Positions 48,264 through 61,100 of a stretch of 64,000 nt of DNA are shown one piece after another. Numbering within the stretch: position 1 is the stretch's first letter; each line of letters starts with the position of its first letter. The position numbers and the translations under genes are program-made. The notes beneath the pieces were generated by a model that did not search any database, had not been told where the DNA came from, and saw nothing but the letters and a program-made list of their open reading frames with translations. Source of the stretch: Ilex aquifolium (taxonomy: Eukaryota > Streptophyta > Magnoliopsida > Aquifoliales > Aquifoliaceae); contig OX637405.1 of assembly GCA_951799425.1 (NCBI GenBank), positions 25,709,635 through 25,773,634 on the forward strand, read 5' to 3'.

Positions 48264-50745
48264 ATGTCAAAGAGGAAAGGAAGTACTATGTCTGAGATAT
48301 TGTGTGTGCATACATCATCTAACACTATGCATAAGCATTCACAACCATCATCACATACACTATCTTGCAGGTCATTGTCACGCGTACAGTCTTCCCAGTC
48401 ATCGTCAGATAGACAGTCAGGTATATATATAAGGTAGTTTAATATTTTAATATTATTACGTTATATATTTGTCAACTTTTAGTAATTGATGATCTTTATT
48501 TGGAATAGGCACAAGTGACACAGTTTCGACCAAGCGAGGTCGAGGTCGAGGTCCAGCTAAGGGTTCTAAGGAATGGGGAACTGGAGTGAGACTTAAGGTT
48601 GAGTTTGATTCCAAGTTTCAACTAGTAGGTAAAAATGCAAAATGGCTAAAGTCAACGTTGGGAAATATAGTACGCAATGGGCATAGAGTTTCTCTCACTT
48701 ATATCGATTGGGCTTCAATACCTGTTGATATACTTGATACAATTTGGAAAGAAGTGGATGTATAAATTTAACTCATCAAAATTTTATTTTTCAAACCAAG
48801 AAAAAAAAAAAGAATGATGACCTCAATTATATACTAATTTCTTGGTACATAATTTTAGGATAACTTGACATATGCTCCTCCTGGTTATAAACCAGTCTGC
48901 TTGAAGGCATGTGGTAAGAATTGGAGAGATCACAAACATCGAGTGAAGATAAATTTCTATGAACCCCACAAGAATGATGAGAATCTTAGATCATTAGTTC
49001 CAATTGATATTGTGCTAGAGCAATGGGCAGAGTTAGTACAATATTGGGCGAGTGATGTAGTTAAGGTACGAGAATGAATTTATATCATTGCCTATATGTG
49101 AAATATTGACTTTGAATAATGTTTAATTGTTGTTATAGGAAATAGCAAATCGAAATTCAAAGAATAGAGAACTACATGGCCCGGTTCATAGGTGTGGGCG
49201 AACACATTTCGCCGAGTTACGTAGAGAGGTAAGATATTATCAAAATTAATATATTTTGATATGTATTTTTGTGTTTACATTTGATGATGAACCCGGATTT
49301 TGATATTTGTTGAGGTATGCAGATGGAATAAAACGGAGAGAGCACTGATAAAATGAGCATATACATTAAATCACGCACTAAGAGTGGTGTTCCATGTGAC
49401 CATGACGTGGCGCTAGTCATTGTATCACATTCTTATACTTTAATTTTTGAGTTTTTAATAATTTTTTTAATGTTTTAGATCTATAATTATTGACTATCTC
49501 AAATTATAGGCTGAATTCGATGCACAACTTTCTCAATATTATGAGTCAGACCGTACACCAGCTCTTCGTGATCAAATTTTTCACAAGTTGTTCGGAGAAG
49601 ATGGACATGGATACTGTAAGACCTACAGTACTGGTGTGCCTCGAAGTTTAGTGTACCAAAAAGACACAAGCTCATCTGATGCACCAAATTCTACTTTCAT
49701 TGAGAAAATATGTCATGCTGTGTGTGAAAAATTAGAGCCGCAAATTAAAGCTGAATTTGACAAGGTTTATGCAATGATTGGTTTGTTGGAATCACAAGCC
49801 GATAGTATAGGTGGATCTAGGGTTAATGCCAATCAGGTGGTGTATAAGAAATGTTATATTTTTATTTGATCAACTTTAAACTCTATGTATGCAATATTTT
49901 AATATGTGGTATAACATGTCTTATAGGTTCCAAACACGTCTAGTGCACATCAGCTGTTAAGAGAGTCAGACGAAGAAATACCTCCATAGTCAATTAAGCA
50001 GTCGTCCATTCCATCTCCATCTCCCTTGCCTTTTGATGAGGTGAAATGTATTTGAATTTTTTGTATTTGACATTTGATTAATTTGTTAGGTTTGGGTGTA
50101 TTATTAAAGGTATGAATAATAATTTTAGCTTTAAGTGTGTAGTAAATGGCTTCATTAATGGATGAAGGGTGTGTAAAGTGTCAACTTTGGGTTAAAGGGC
50201 TTTGTTGTTTTTTTTTTTGGAATTGAAATAAGCGAGTTTGTGAGCAATTGTGAATGCACTTTATATGATATTTGTTGTATCATTCTTCCCAATGCATTTC
50301 ACAAGGTCCCACTAGTGAAAGACTTACCTAATGTTGTGAAAATGTTATATAGATGCACACTGCTAAAAATAACAAAAGAAAGGAGGTTCTTGAAGAAGTT
50401 AGTTTGCAAGTATATTTATTTTGTATACCATATAACGTTTTTCAATTGTTATGAACAACCATGCATTAGACATTTTAAATAACGATTGTTGCTTTGATTG
50501 CATTATGCATATTATTGTAGGTTGGAACTAAAGTAGGTTTGTTAAGTTCCAAAATTCCAAAGTGCATATTAGCAGAGGGTATTTTTGTTAGTAACCCATT
50601 GGCCGAAGTGAACGAAATACGCTTGGGATCAAATTTTTGGAAAGTATTTATTGAAAAGGCAATTGAGAGTAATGCATGTTTGACAATACCTCATCAAAGA
50701 GTCAAAACAGTTGGGAATGCTATTCAACGAAATGTTGTTTGACCA
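48264..50745 (+). pseudogene. CACTA TNPA-type second protein (Transposase_24 region)
   Basis: The ATG at 48264 opens MSKRKGSTMSE, with a Ser/His-rich start and then TKRGRGRGPAKG. Several short exons with GT-AG borders follow: EFDSKFQLVGKNAKWLKSTLG; YAPPGYKPVCLKACGKNWRDHKHRVK (48860-49066); EIANRNSKNRELH...GRTHFAELRRE; AEFDAQLSQYYESDRTPALR...EKICHAVCEKLEPQIKAEFD (49509-49838). This matches the plant Ptta/En/Spm family (PF03004). TNPA-like proteins bind the subterminal repeats. The last part, 50521-50740 (ILAEGIFVSNPLAEVNEIRLG, NACLTIPHQRVKTVGNAI), ends at a TGA where Trp is usual, next to the Helitron-like insert. Stops also occur after EIPP and after the RRE exon. Confidence 0.8.
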
Positions 50746-50759
50746 TCTATTGATGTACA

Positions 50760-52590
50760 TGAAATTACCCGTGCCTAAAAGCACTATGCAACACTAAAAA
50801 AATCGCAAAAGCCTAAATCACATCAATGTAAAAAATGACGTAATATTTAGAGAGAAATTCAATGGGAGAATTATACAACTTTAAACCAATCACCTAATAC
50901 ATCAAAACCTAACAAAACAACTCTCATCAATTTTCCAGTTTCACAAACATAACATAAAATAGTAGTCTTGTTACCACTAATTAGTAATTAAATTGACAAA
51001 AACAATTAGTCAAAATATCACATACACCATAACAAAAATAGATTCAATTACAATAGAAAGTAAGTAAGCAAGGAAGAGAGTGTTTACGATTATCAAAAAC
51101 TTAGAGCCCAATTCAGATCAATCCCAATATCGTCATTTTAAAGTGTAACCAGTCAAAAAAATATATTAAGTCAAATTTTAATGACTCTTTAAGAAACTAA
51201 AAAAAATATTATAAATCCACAAATATAAAAACATATACTGTTAAAAATCACCTAGACATAAACACTGACATGAACACACACAAAAATATTGTCACTCTAA
51301 AATCACACAGGCATGAACACTGATACATGAACACACACAGGCACACACACACAAAAAAAAACCCAAAACACACAATGGCACACACAAACTGCTAACATAA
51401 ACACACACAGAGGAACACACAGGCGCACACACACACATGAGCACACAGGCACACACACACACACATCTATATAGAGTCACTCTAAAATTAAACATGAACA
51501 CAGACACATGAACACGCACACAGGCACACACACGCATGCATAGTTAGAGAGAAAGAGAGAGAGAGATAAGGGAAGAACACAAACACACACACATGAACAC
51601 AAACACACACACACACACACACACACAGTGACTCTAAAATCAAACATGAACACACACATACACGAACACGCACATAGACACGCACACACAGGCATACACA
51701 TGAAACAGGCACACATACACAGGCACAGTTAGAGAGAGAGAAGATCAAAAATGAACACACACACACACATACATGAACACGCACACAGTGACTCTACAAT
51801 CAGAAATAGACACACACACACACACACATGAACACGCACACAGTGACTCTAAAATTAGAAATAAACACACACACACACACACATGAACACGCACACAGGC
51901 ACACACACACAGTGACTCTAAAATCATACATGAACACATACACACACATGAACACACACAGAGGCACACACATAGTGACTCTAAAATTAGACATGAACAC
52001 ACACATGCACAGTTAGAGAGGGAGATAGATACCTGGACTGCTTGTTGTGGTTCGATGTGTGTTGCAGGTGCAAGGTAGAGACAGAGAGGAAGGGAGAGAG
52101 GTAGATTTTTTGTGAGAGTTAGAGTTACTAGAGAGATAAGGGAAGATAGATTGTTTTTAAAAAATGAGAGAGAGAGTTAGAGGAGAGAGGAGAGAGGAGT
52201 CTCGGCAGAGAGAAAGGGAGAGAGGTAGAGTTACTGTGAAGAGTTACTGTGAGAGTTAGAGTTGCTGGGGAGATAAGGAAAGATAGCTTGTTTTTAAAAA
52301 AAATGAGAGAGAGAGTTAGAGGAGATGGGAGTCTCGGGTAGCATATAGGTTATTTTTAAAAATGGGTGTGGTGGGGAGAGAGTTATGGTACCAGATAGAA
52401 AGATAGGAAGATAAAGTTAGATAAGAGTAGGATTGTTTGTATCAGTTAGTATGAGATAAGGGGAGAGAGTTAGATGAGAGATAAGAGTGTTAGGAAAATT
52501 TGGTATGAGAACCGTTGGATCAATAATCGTGAAACGATCTGAACCACGAAAAGCTAAAGACAAAGAAACCTAGCTACTTTATTATATAGA
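50760..52590 (-). mobile_element. Helitron-like non-autonomous insert
   Basis: On the minus strand the segment begins A|TCTATATAATAAAG (TC after A at about 52588), a common plant Helitron 5' end. It ends near 50760 with GCACGGGTAATTTC, similar to the GC-rich 3' ends of plant Helitrons, but I see no clean CTRR and only a weak hairpin. No terminal inverted repeats or TSD are visible. The interior is AC/GA-rich with no Rep/helicase. The 3' boundary is uncertain. Confidence 0.4.
51260..52016. repeat. AC-rich minisatellite with GTGACTCTAAAAT spacer
   Basis: About eight irregular units, each a (CA)n run with ATGAACAC/GGCACAC variants closed by (G)TGACTCTAAAATYA. It produces false Cys/Val-rich open frames on the minus strand. 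It lies inside the Helitron-like insert. Confidence 0.9.
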
Positions 52591-54203
52591 TGTTCACATT
52601 ATTTAATTCTTTAATATATATATCCATGTTTTTTTTTCTATGTTGTAGTGGTATTATAATAACAAAAGTTTTATTTGTTTTTTCAGGTACTATTGAAATG
52701 GTAGGTGATTTGCAAAAGAGTTATGGAAGACCTTAGGATATTTTTTTTACATTTTTATTATAAGCATATGCGGATACAACATTGAACCTTTTCTTTTAAT
52801 TTTATCTTTTTTATCTATACTTGGGAAATTAACATTATACTTGGTAGATTTTAAACTGTTTTGTCTAATTGATGATTTTTTTATGTATATATATATGAAC
52901 ATATTTTTACTTGGTGTTTATATTTATATATGAATGGAATTGTATGTGGAATTATTTGACTGTGATAAGTCTTTTTGGTTTATGTGATGTATTTGTAAAT
53001 ACAGGATAAAAATTAATAATATAAAAAAAAATTAAAAAAATTGGCATTTTTTTGCGGCGGCATTGTTGCTGTCACAATTGTATTTTGTAAACAAATGCAT
53101 AAAATTTGCAATGACAAAGTTTCTATCACAAATGCAATGCAAAATTGCAGCACCATTATTTGCGTCAGACAATTTCTGCCACTAATGTTTTTTTTGCGAC
53201 GGCGTAATGCCGCCTGAAATACTTTTTGCGGCACTGCCTATTGCAGCTACTAAATGCCGCCGCAAAAAGTATATATGACGGCAAATATACTTTTTCAGCA
53301 GCCTTTTGCCGTCACAAAAAATATATTGTCTTGTAGTGGATAAATCTAGTAATTAACCAATAAAATATCTCAACTCACATAAATCAACAAATCAACTAAT
53401 TAGATGTAAACATTAACAATTCAACCCAAGCATGTACATCTAACTATTCTACTCATAGGGAATTTCAAGTTTCCATCACATTCAACATAGTAATTGAAGA
53501 GATTATATAGAGAGAAAGTTTTGCTAAAATAAAATGAATTGAACAATTAAAGAAAACAACAATTAAAACACATAGAATTAAATACATACCCAAGTGTATT
53601 GAATTTTTTCCTACCCTTAGTACAAGAGATTAGTCAGCCATAAATTAGGGCTAATAACAAAATTAAACAAGAGTTAATCAAGAAAATAATAAAAATACTT
53701 CCAGATCTAGAAAAGCTTCAAATTCTACCTAGAAAACTACATAGTACATTTGCCAAATCAGGGGAGATGACCCCAAGCTCATGTCATTGAGCTTCTTTGA
53801 TTGGCTGGGAATAAGGACACGCGTCCGGACATGGATATAAGCGATTCTTAGATTTATTATGGCATCTGGACGTGACTATTATGACATCCAGACGTAAAAA
53901 GTTAAGAGTCTTGCATTTTTTTCCTCTGATGCAGAACCTCACGTCCGGACTTGGACATATGATGTCCGGATGTAGTCTTTAAATCTTTATTCTTCAATGC
54001 TTTCCTTTCCTTTGTGTCATCCATTCCCAGGTTTGCCTTTTTTCTTTTTTATCTTTGTCATTTTACCTACAAAATAGACAAACACCAATTAAATCATGAT
54101 AAAATCAAATATAGCATTAATCTTATTCAATTAAGTCCAAGCTCGTGATAATTAGCCCACAAATAATAGTATAAATATGCAATATTCAGGACTAATCAAG
54201 GCG

Positions 54204-56384
54204 CAACATTAGGAAGCCTTCCACCAAATCAAGGAGTATTTGGCCAACTTGTTAGTCCTTATGCCACATATAAAGGGTAAGCCATTGTTGTTGTATTTAT
54301 CAGCCGCCCATGAATCTATTGGATGTCTGCTGGCTCAGAATAATAATACATGCGATGAACAGACCGTTTATTATTTAAGCAGAATTTTGACTCCAGTCGA
54401 GCAACATTATAAGCTGATCGAAAAGCTTTATTTAGCGTTGTACTTTGCACCACAAAAGTTAAGAATATATATGATTTTAGTTGGGGTATATATTGTTGCA
54501 AAAACTTATTTGATTAAGTACATGTTAACTAGGCCGATTATGAGATGACGAATCAAAAAATGGGTCTTAGCCCTAATGGAATTCTCACTTCAATACTTAC
54601 TACAGCACGCGGTTAAAGGCCTAGCATTGACTGATTTCTTGGCAGACCACCATTGTATAGATATAGAACAAGATACAAGGAAGTCACTTGGTTTATTAGG
54701 AGTACCTATGGTATCACTTACGCCATGGAAACTAAAATTTGATGGTTAGCGGACACGAGACTCCGCAGGAGTCGGGGTGGTTATAGAATCACCCCAGGGC
54801 CGTGAAACTCAACTATCATTTAACTTGGAATTGGAATGCACTAACAATCAGCCCGAGTACAAGGCATTGATCATCGGGCTTAAGGTTTTATTGAGAATGG
54901 GGTTGTTGATTAGTCATCAACCAAATTGCAGGAAGTTTATAGTGCAAAATCTAGGAGTTGTGCCTATTCCACTCCATTATAATATCTCTGCTGTCAAATT
55001 TTGATGACATGACATTGTGATCGATCTCAAGTGAGTTAAACAGCCAAGTTAACAACTTGGCCCAACTTGGATCAGGATTGAGGATTCCTTGAGACATAGG
55101 TGAGCATTTAATTAGAGTTCAAAAGAGAGTATTGTCATCCAATTAAGCTAGGAGATGGACTTTGAAGAGTAATTGGTGGAAGTGAAGAGGAAGTTTGGAG
55201 GTTCGACAACATGCGGTTCCTAAAATACCCAAATGGGGATGTAGAGCATGTCACCAAGAGACGGGTTACTAACTATATACTAATAGATGGAGAACTGTGT
55301 AAGAAAGGGATGCACGATGAGTTGTTGTTCAGATGCATTGGTAGAGAAGAGGTCATTTTGGTAATGGTCGAAAACTACGAAGGCTTATGCAATGCACATC
55401 AAGTCGGCATTAAATATGATTTTTTATCAAGAAATATGACTATTATTGACCAAGTATCTTGAAGGATTGCATCGAAAGTATCAGGGGTTGCCAGACGTGC
55501 CAACGCCATAGACCTATCTAGAGTTATATTGTAATAAAGTCATGGTCATTTAGAGCATGGGTCATGGATCTAATTGGGAAGATCTTTCCCTCATCTAGAA
55601 GACAACATTTTTTATCATATTGGCTAGCGATTACTACACTAAGTGGGTAGAGGCCATCTTGATGAGAATGGTTAATCAGGCCGACATCATTCAAATGATA
55701 AAGGAAAACATAGTGCACCGATTCAAGCTTCCTTAGTGTATAGTGGCCGACCAAGGAATAGTCTTTGCAGGAAGCAAAGTTAAGGGTTTTGTGGAAGAAT
55801 ATGGCTTCAACATCATTCATTCAATCTTATACTACATGAAAGGAAACTACTAAGCTGAGTCTACTAACAAAGTGATGAAATGAATTATCGCTAAAATGGC
55901 AGAAGACAATCTAAGGGGCAGACATGATAAGTTGTCAGAAACACTATGGGCGTATAGAACGTCCAAACGGTCTAGCACCAGAGTTACACCATTCAAGTTG
56001 ACCTACGGGCACGACGAGGTCTTGCCTATAAAGATCATCATAAAGCTGTTGCAAGTGGTTTTTTAGCATAATCTAAGTCCAGGTGAATACAATGAAGCCA
56101 TGATGATAGGGCTTGAAGACTTCGATGAAGTGCGACTAGGCGTGTTAGATTGCATTAAGGTGCAAAAGCTAAGGGTCACCAGGGCATACAACAGAAGATT
56201 AAAAAACAAGACATTTGGAGTAGGTGACTTTATTTGGAAGAAAAGTTTGCCTCTAGGGCTTAACGACCAAAGGTTTAGCAAGTGGTCTAACAACTTTAGG
56301 GACTTAGATGGAGAGCATCATAATTGCTCCATTAATGGAAAGTTCTTAAAGGCCTATAGACCAATAGTTTGGGAGGCCACATAA
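54204..56384 (+). pseudogene. RNase H, aRNase H and integrase of the second Tat-like element
   Basis: The RT-linked RNase H resumes with EAFHQIKEYLANLLVLMP, LLLYLSAAHESIGCLLAQNN and VYYLSRILTPVEQHYKLIEK. The Tat-type aRNase H follows at about 54729-54910 (LKFDG, GVGVVIESPQGRE, TNNQPEYKALIIGLKVLL). Integrase: YEGLCNAHQVGIK (zinc-binding N terminus), SDYYTKWVEA, IVADQGIVFAG (catalytic D), AESTNKVMK (E), LWAYRTSKRSSTRVTPFKLTYG, and the C-terminal VRAYNRR/VGDFIWK region to 56384. Stops occur in all parts (for example FDG*R, NY*AES, MK*II). It continues the RT at 39421-41133. Confidence 0.88.
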
Positions 56385-57801
56385 CGTGAACAAGACCTTT
56401 GAAGATAAGAGGTCACAGCCAGCGGCCTAGGGCAGGACAACAACCATTATGAGATTTGTCATAATATTCAACAGTTGTAAGAAATACGACAACAGGTTGA
56501 AAATATAGGAATAACAATGCAAGTTATATTCATAGAATTTTATACAAGTTCAATGAATACAATTTGCAAAATTCAATTAAAATAAATTGTTGCATAACTA
56601 CTACGTCAAAATAGCTTGTTTTTGGAAGTTTGTCGTCCCAGTTTGAAGATGACAACTTGTGCGCCAGAGATAAAGAAAGGAGCAGTGGTGGAAGAGAAAG
56701 CTTGGGTGCATGAGGCAGAGTATAGATCTCTACCACAAGTCTTCCTAGTCAAGAAACTTTCCCAACTTACAGCCCTTCCCTTGTCTCCACCTCTCAATTC
56801 TAGATGAGGACTAAAGTAACTCATCCTACGACCAAGTTGAAGATCAAAGGAGGGAAATACAACATGACCATCAAATGCACTGGAAACAAGATATAGTATC
56901 TTCTTCCAACTTTTATAAGTGCATGCTATCAACCGATGCTGCCTTACTCCCAAGATAAGGATCTACAAAATGACCTAAGAATGGAGGCAAAAGGAGACAC
57001 TCATTTGGAGGAGGAACAAGAAGTAAGCTAGTAAAGGCAATTGTTGATGTTAAAGGAAAAATACAATAACAACTTTGGCTAAGGCTGAAGGAGAAAAGGG
57101 GTAAAGACTAACAAAGTCATCTTCCAATTTTCTCTCTTCTAGGTCAAGAGGTTTAGAGGGAACAAGGTTGTTGCATAAGAAGGGAAACATCCTTGGAGAA
57201 GTTCTGGTTTGCTCCAAATTTCTCAGTACTTCATGGGTATTTATAGGCCATGATGAATTTGAATATATTAATGGCTTCACCTCTGGAATCGCCAATATTT
57301 TATGGCAGTTATGAGAGGAGAATAACGAGTTATTTTCTAAGGCAGTCAAAGTGTTTGAATGCATGAACAAAAATCAAATGACAGTGACGTGATTTAAATG
57401 ACAATAAATACTGGTTAAGTCGTAATCATGTCAACCGTCACGTGGGAAATGAAAAAGAGAAATTATATTTCATTTCTCTTGAAATTGTACAAGATTAGAA
57501 AAGTTAGTTTCTAGTTTGCATAGTGACCTATTAACGGCCAGAAGCTTGGCCGAAGTTGACTTGACATAGGCCTAGCCATCATCCACATAGACTATGGCAG
57601 CTTCCGCGACGATCTTTATTTTTTCCAAATGTTCTTGGTAGGACGCAGACTCCTCTAACAGCACCGCACGCCAAACTTCCAAAATTAGTAATCTAACGGT
57701 CTATTTCTATTAGCTGTTGAGGAGGTGAGTCGAAACAACTAGAATGACCAAAGCAAGTTTGGATGTGTTATTGTAAGTTGATCAGTCGTTCTCGTTGATT
57801 A
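56385..57801. other. Region between integrase and antisense gene
   Basis: Non-coding 3' part of the second Tat-like element. Short open frames here show no recognised domain. No tandem repeat comparable to that of the first element is visible. Confidence 0.4.
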
Positions 57802-60183
57802 TCAACGATGATAAGACAATCTTAGCATTTCTGGTACAATGGCCTGGCTTTCTAAAGAAATGGATGAAAGTTCATCAGCCAAACGCATTAATACTTGGCA
57901 GTCTTCCTCAACAATGAAGGGAGAAGAGGCCAGTTGCGTGATTGATTGGAGCCGCTGCTCAAGAAGATCCATTTCATCCACTAGAATGGTAGGGTGGCCG
58001 GTGATGACTAATAAATTTGTTTTGCAATGGCTCACAAAGGCACAATTTAAAATTAACGCTGAACTTCTAAAGGAATAGGGCCAAAGGAGAGGCAAGCTTT
58101 TAGAGATGCCAGAATAGAAGACAAGTCAATTTTTTATGCAGGCACAACATTGGAGGATAAAACAGTGGCCTAAGTTGGGCCACGGCTTGGTTGGTCTCAA
58201 CAGTCGAAGGAGTACCAAGGGCAGCTGGGGGATCAAGAGGGTTCTTGCCTAGGGGTTGGATCCGCAATTTCGACATCGTCAGCCACATCAGTGGCCATAT
58301 TATCGAAAAAGGGTGTTGGTGGAATCAAGTCAGTTACAGCCATAGAAGAGGCTGCAAAGATATGTATACTAGCCGACCCCAGGCGCTCAAGGCTACCAAA
58401 AATCGCCTCTTGTGAAGGTTCTGTGCTGGCGGAGATGGACTTTGACAAATAAGTTTTGTCGCATTGGCGAATATGACGCACAAGGGGGCATTTTCTTTAA
58501 CGTCTTATCCCTCGTCAACTTGATAGTATGGCATGGGCGTAGGAGGAACAATGGAAAGGCGTCGCCGTTTGTCTTTACAACGAGACCTTTGTGGAGAAGA
58601 AGGAATGGTTGAAGAAGTAAAATCCAAGGAAGCCACAGAATCAAGATCAATAGCTTGAGGCTAAACCGAGGCAGAGGGAGAAGTCCGGACCGAGCCTGCC
58701 CTAAGAGACAACTGAACACACGGTGGAAAACCTATATGACCAAGAATAGACGCCTTATCATTATCAAACTATCGAGAAACATAATGTTTACACCAAGCTT
58801 TGAAAACCTTCAAGACATCAAATGTCTCGGTGAAAGAATTCATGTGGTAGCAGGGGCAGGCAAGAGAGTTACAATGGGTGACCTCTCGAACATTAATATC
58901 GACCAATTAGTATGGTCAATATTAAGAGTGTGGACAAAAGGATAAGAGATCTCTACACCAAGCCAAACTGATAGGCAAATTGTTGAGGTATGTAAACCTC
59001 GATGTCAGAGCGACCATTGGCACCATAAGTCATCCCCAAGCCATAATACAAATCTCAAGGGCAGAGATAGGAGAACTGCACATCATCGTGAATAGAGGCA
59101 GCATCAGGCTGCGCCTCCCCAAGTTTATAAAGGAATCATTCTAGTCCCTGATTCTAGGCAAACAGAATCCAAATAGGTCGTGAGTTGTTCAAGCTGTACA
59201 AATAGGAAAAATAATTTGCAAATGATTACTCCTTGGAAAGGGCTGTGGCAAATAAGTTGACGTAAGAAAAAGAGGCATTGTTAGCAGGCGGGATTGAGAA
59301 CTCTGGAAAATAAACGCGAAGCCATAGTTGAAGCACCCAGAGGGGACTTGAGCATTTACTCATCCTCATCGCCACAGTGTCCCGCATCCCACGATAAAAG
59401 GTAGGCGAACATTATAGGAGTAATGGTATAGGAAGCTCCCGCGGTCAGATTGATGGCCAGCTGAATGTACTCTTTAATAACTTTGTATGACGATGTGCAG
59501 AAGAATAATGATTGAGTCAATAAAGCAAGAATGAGATGTGTGTTCCTGTTCGATACTGAAGAGCCATCGCAGCTGCGATAGGCCGTAATAAAGAGGGAAT
59601 AAGCAAAAATTGATTGTCCATGCACCTCAATTGGAAAAGTATAGCTCGCTTCAGTATAAGTAAGCAGAGCATTAGCCTTGGCCCCAAAAGGAGGAAGAGT
59701 GAGTAGTGCAGGTATATCATAGACCATAGGGGCCGTCATGCCAAAACGAAAGTGAAAGGTATTGTTCGCCACGGATCAGAATAAAAGAGCCACGCTAAGT
59801 AGCGATTTGTCGATAGACATCGTGATAATGCCAAGTTCTACAACATCATAGATGTCAAGGTGACGCTACAGAGTACCTTTTGCAAACTTAACATGAGCAA
59901 CCTATGATATCCAATCAGGAGAAGGGACTTTCTATGCACGAATGTGATTGTCACTAAGTTAGTTCATCTAATGAACAGGCTATTGGAACTTAAAAGGGAG
60001 AGAAAGATGAGAAACAGCGTAGATACGTCGAACTTCATTTGGAGGGATCTCTTTAAAAGAAGGCCCTAGGGCCATCTCCACTGGAGAAGACTCAGAGAGC
60101 GAATTAAAAGTACGAAGAGTAACATGAGCGTTTGGTACTCGTGAAAGAGGCGCTTCAAGGGTGACGGTACGAGAGGGTTCCAT
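57802..60183 (-). pseudogene. Antisense gene of plant-mobile-domain type in the second Tat-like element
   Basis: Opposite strand to pol. The ATG at 60183 starts MEPSRTVTLEAPLSR, then VRRIYAVSHLSLPFKF. After stops comes SLLSVALLF, then VANNTFHFRFGMTAPMVYDI (59772 downward), closely following the plant mobile domain (PF10536) pattern 'F.F.FGEMTPTLEDV..L'. Later blocks: HLILALLTQSLFF, then SPLWVLQLWLRVYFPEF (about 59350-59300), also typical of the domain. The frame continues with breaks to about 57802. Plant mobile domain proteins (MAIN, MAIL1 relatives) are nuclear; copies in Tat retrotransposons are known as antisense ORFs. Many stops make it a pseudogene. It is unrelated to the antisense gene at 16029-22753. 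Confidence 0.75.
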
Positions 60184-60637
60184 TAAAGAAGAAGAGAAAT
60201 TCAGAATAATGACAAAAAAGCAAGTTTGAGGACGGATTATATAGGCAACAAGAACGAACCATTGCAATGATTAAAAAAAAATGGACCGATCGCGTGCCAG
60301 CCATTTTTTATAGATTTGAAAAGACGAGAGAAAGACCGAAAGCCTACACGTGGAGATTTGGCTGCACACTTTGAGCTTCACAGCCAATAGCAGAGTGATA
60401 GCTAAGCAGGGCGAGTTTAGCGACAAAAGTTTAAATTCAAAGAGCCAAAACGACGTTCCAAATATGAAGTGTTTAGTCGCATCATTTTTTTTTTGGGGGG
60501 AGGGCAATTTTACACTCAAAAATAGCAAATCTGAGGGTGACATATGGAGGCAATTTAACAGTTATGAAAGAGTTTATGAGAGTCCATACTTGATGGTTAA
60601 AAAAGTGGGACTCTAAGAATCCCGAGAAGTGGGAAAA

Positions 60638-61100
60638 TGTGACATCATGAGCTGTCATTTAGAGACAGTTAAGTGTACGTGTACACATCTCGAGGAAAAA
60701 AACCATGATTACAGTCATGACCGAAAAAATAACTCTAACGGTTGAAGGTCATCCCTATATATAATAATGGCAAGTCTATAGATAAAGGATCCACGATCAA
60801 ACACAACAAACTCTGCACAGAGCCAACATTTCTCCTACTTGTTTTTACTTCCCAACAACTTTACTTTTCCCTGTAATTTGTCACTCTGATGATCTTTATC
60901 GCTTTTATTTAATGTTAACTACAATACTCTTTCCATCTTCTAAGTTTAGCTTATCCCCTACTTTATATTCCATCATTATTTCTACACTCTAGTCCATTAT
61001 GTTGCTAGTTGAAAAATTTTTAAAGTCCTTGATCCTGAAGACATAGAAAAGAACTCAAAGATAGTCTCACGCCTCGTTATAATTGCCTAAACAGTCACGA
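60638..61100 (+). repeat. Tentative 3' LTR of the second Tat-like element
   Basis: Begins TGTGACATCATGAG after a purine-rich stretch (GAGAAGTGGGAAAA) and contains TATATATAATAATGG. It lies where the 3' LTR should be. With no second copy in the window, the end point is a guess. Confidence 0.35.

Larger units (their letters stand above)
41562..53338 (+). mobile_element. CACTA (En/Spm) transposon, 11.8 kb
   Basis: Starts CACTACAAGAATTAAGG and ends in TCTTGTAGTG, flanked by the 3-bp TSD GAT (41559-41561 and 53339-53341). Subterminal regions carry many copies of TTTTTGCGGC/GCCGCAAAA-type repeats in both orientations, as expected for binding of the smaller CACTA protein. It encodes a TNPD/TNP2-type transposase followed by a TNPA-type gene on the plus strand, both with stops. 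A SINE-like sequence, a fold-back copy and a Helitron-like insert are nested inside. Confidence 0.95.
41134..54198 (-). repeat. Probable solo LTR interrupted by the CACTA element
   Basis: Sequence on either side of the CACTA element (41134-41561 and 53342-54198, about 1.28 kb together) starts TG and ends CA. It is bounded by AGATG (41129-41133) and AGGCG (54199-54203), a 5-bp TSD with two transitions. Excising it restores TGG GAG GCG CAA in the RT/RNase H frame, which supports the boundaries. There are no coding domains. The right part contains repeated CGTCCGGAC-type motifs. LTR orientation (minus) is a guess from its ends; an intact partner LTR is absent. Confidence 0.6.

Noticed and set aside
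51292..52006. Cys/Val-rich open frames on the minus strand (several of 80-98 codons)
   Set aside because: They are translations of (CA)n minisatellite; all frames are open for that reason and no start context or domain is present.
56606..57370. Minus-strand frames of about 100 codons downstream of integrase
   Set aside because: No resemblance to plant mobile domain or other families; the recognisable antisense protein lies further right.
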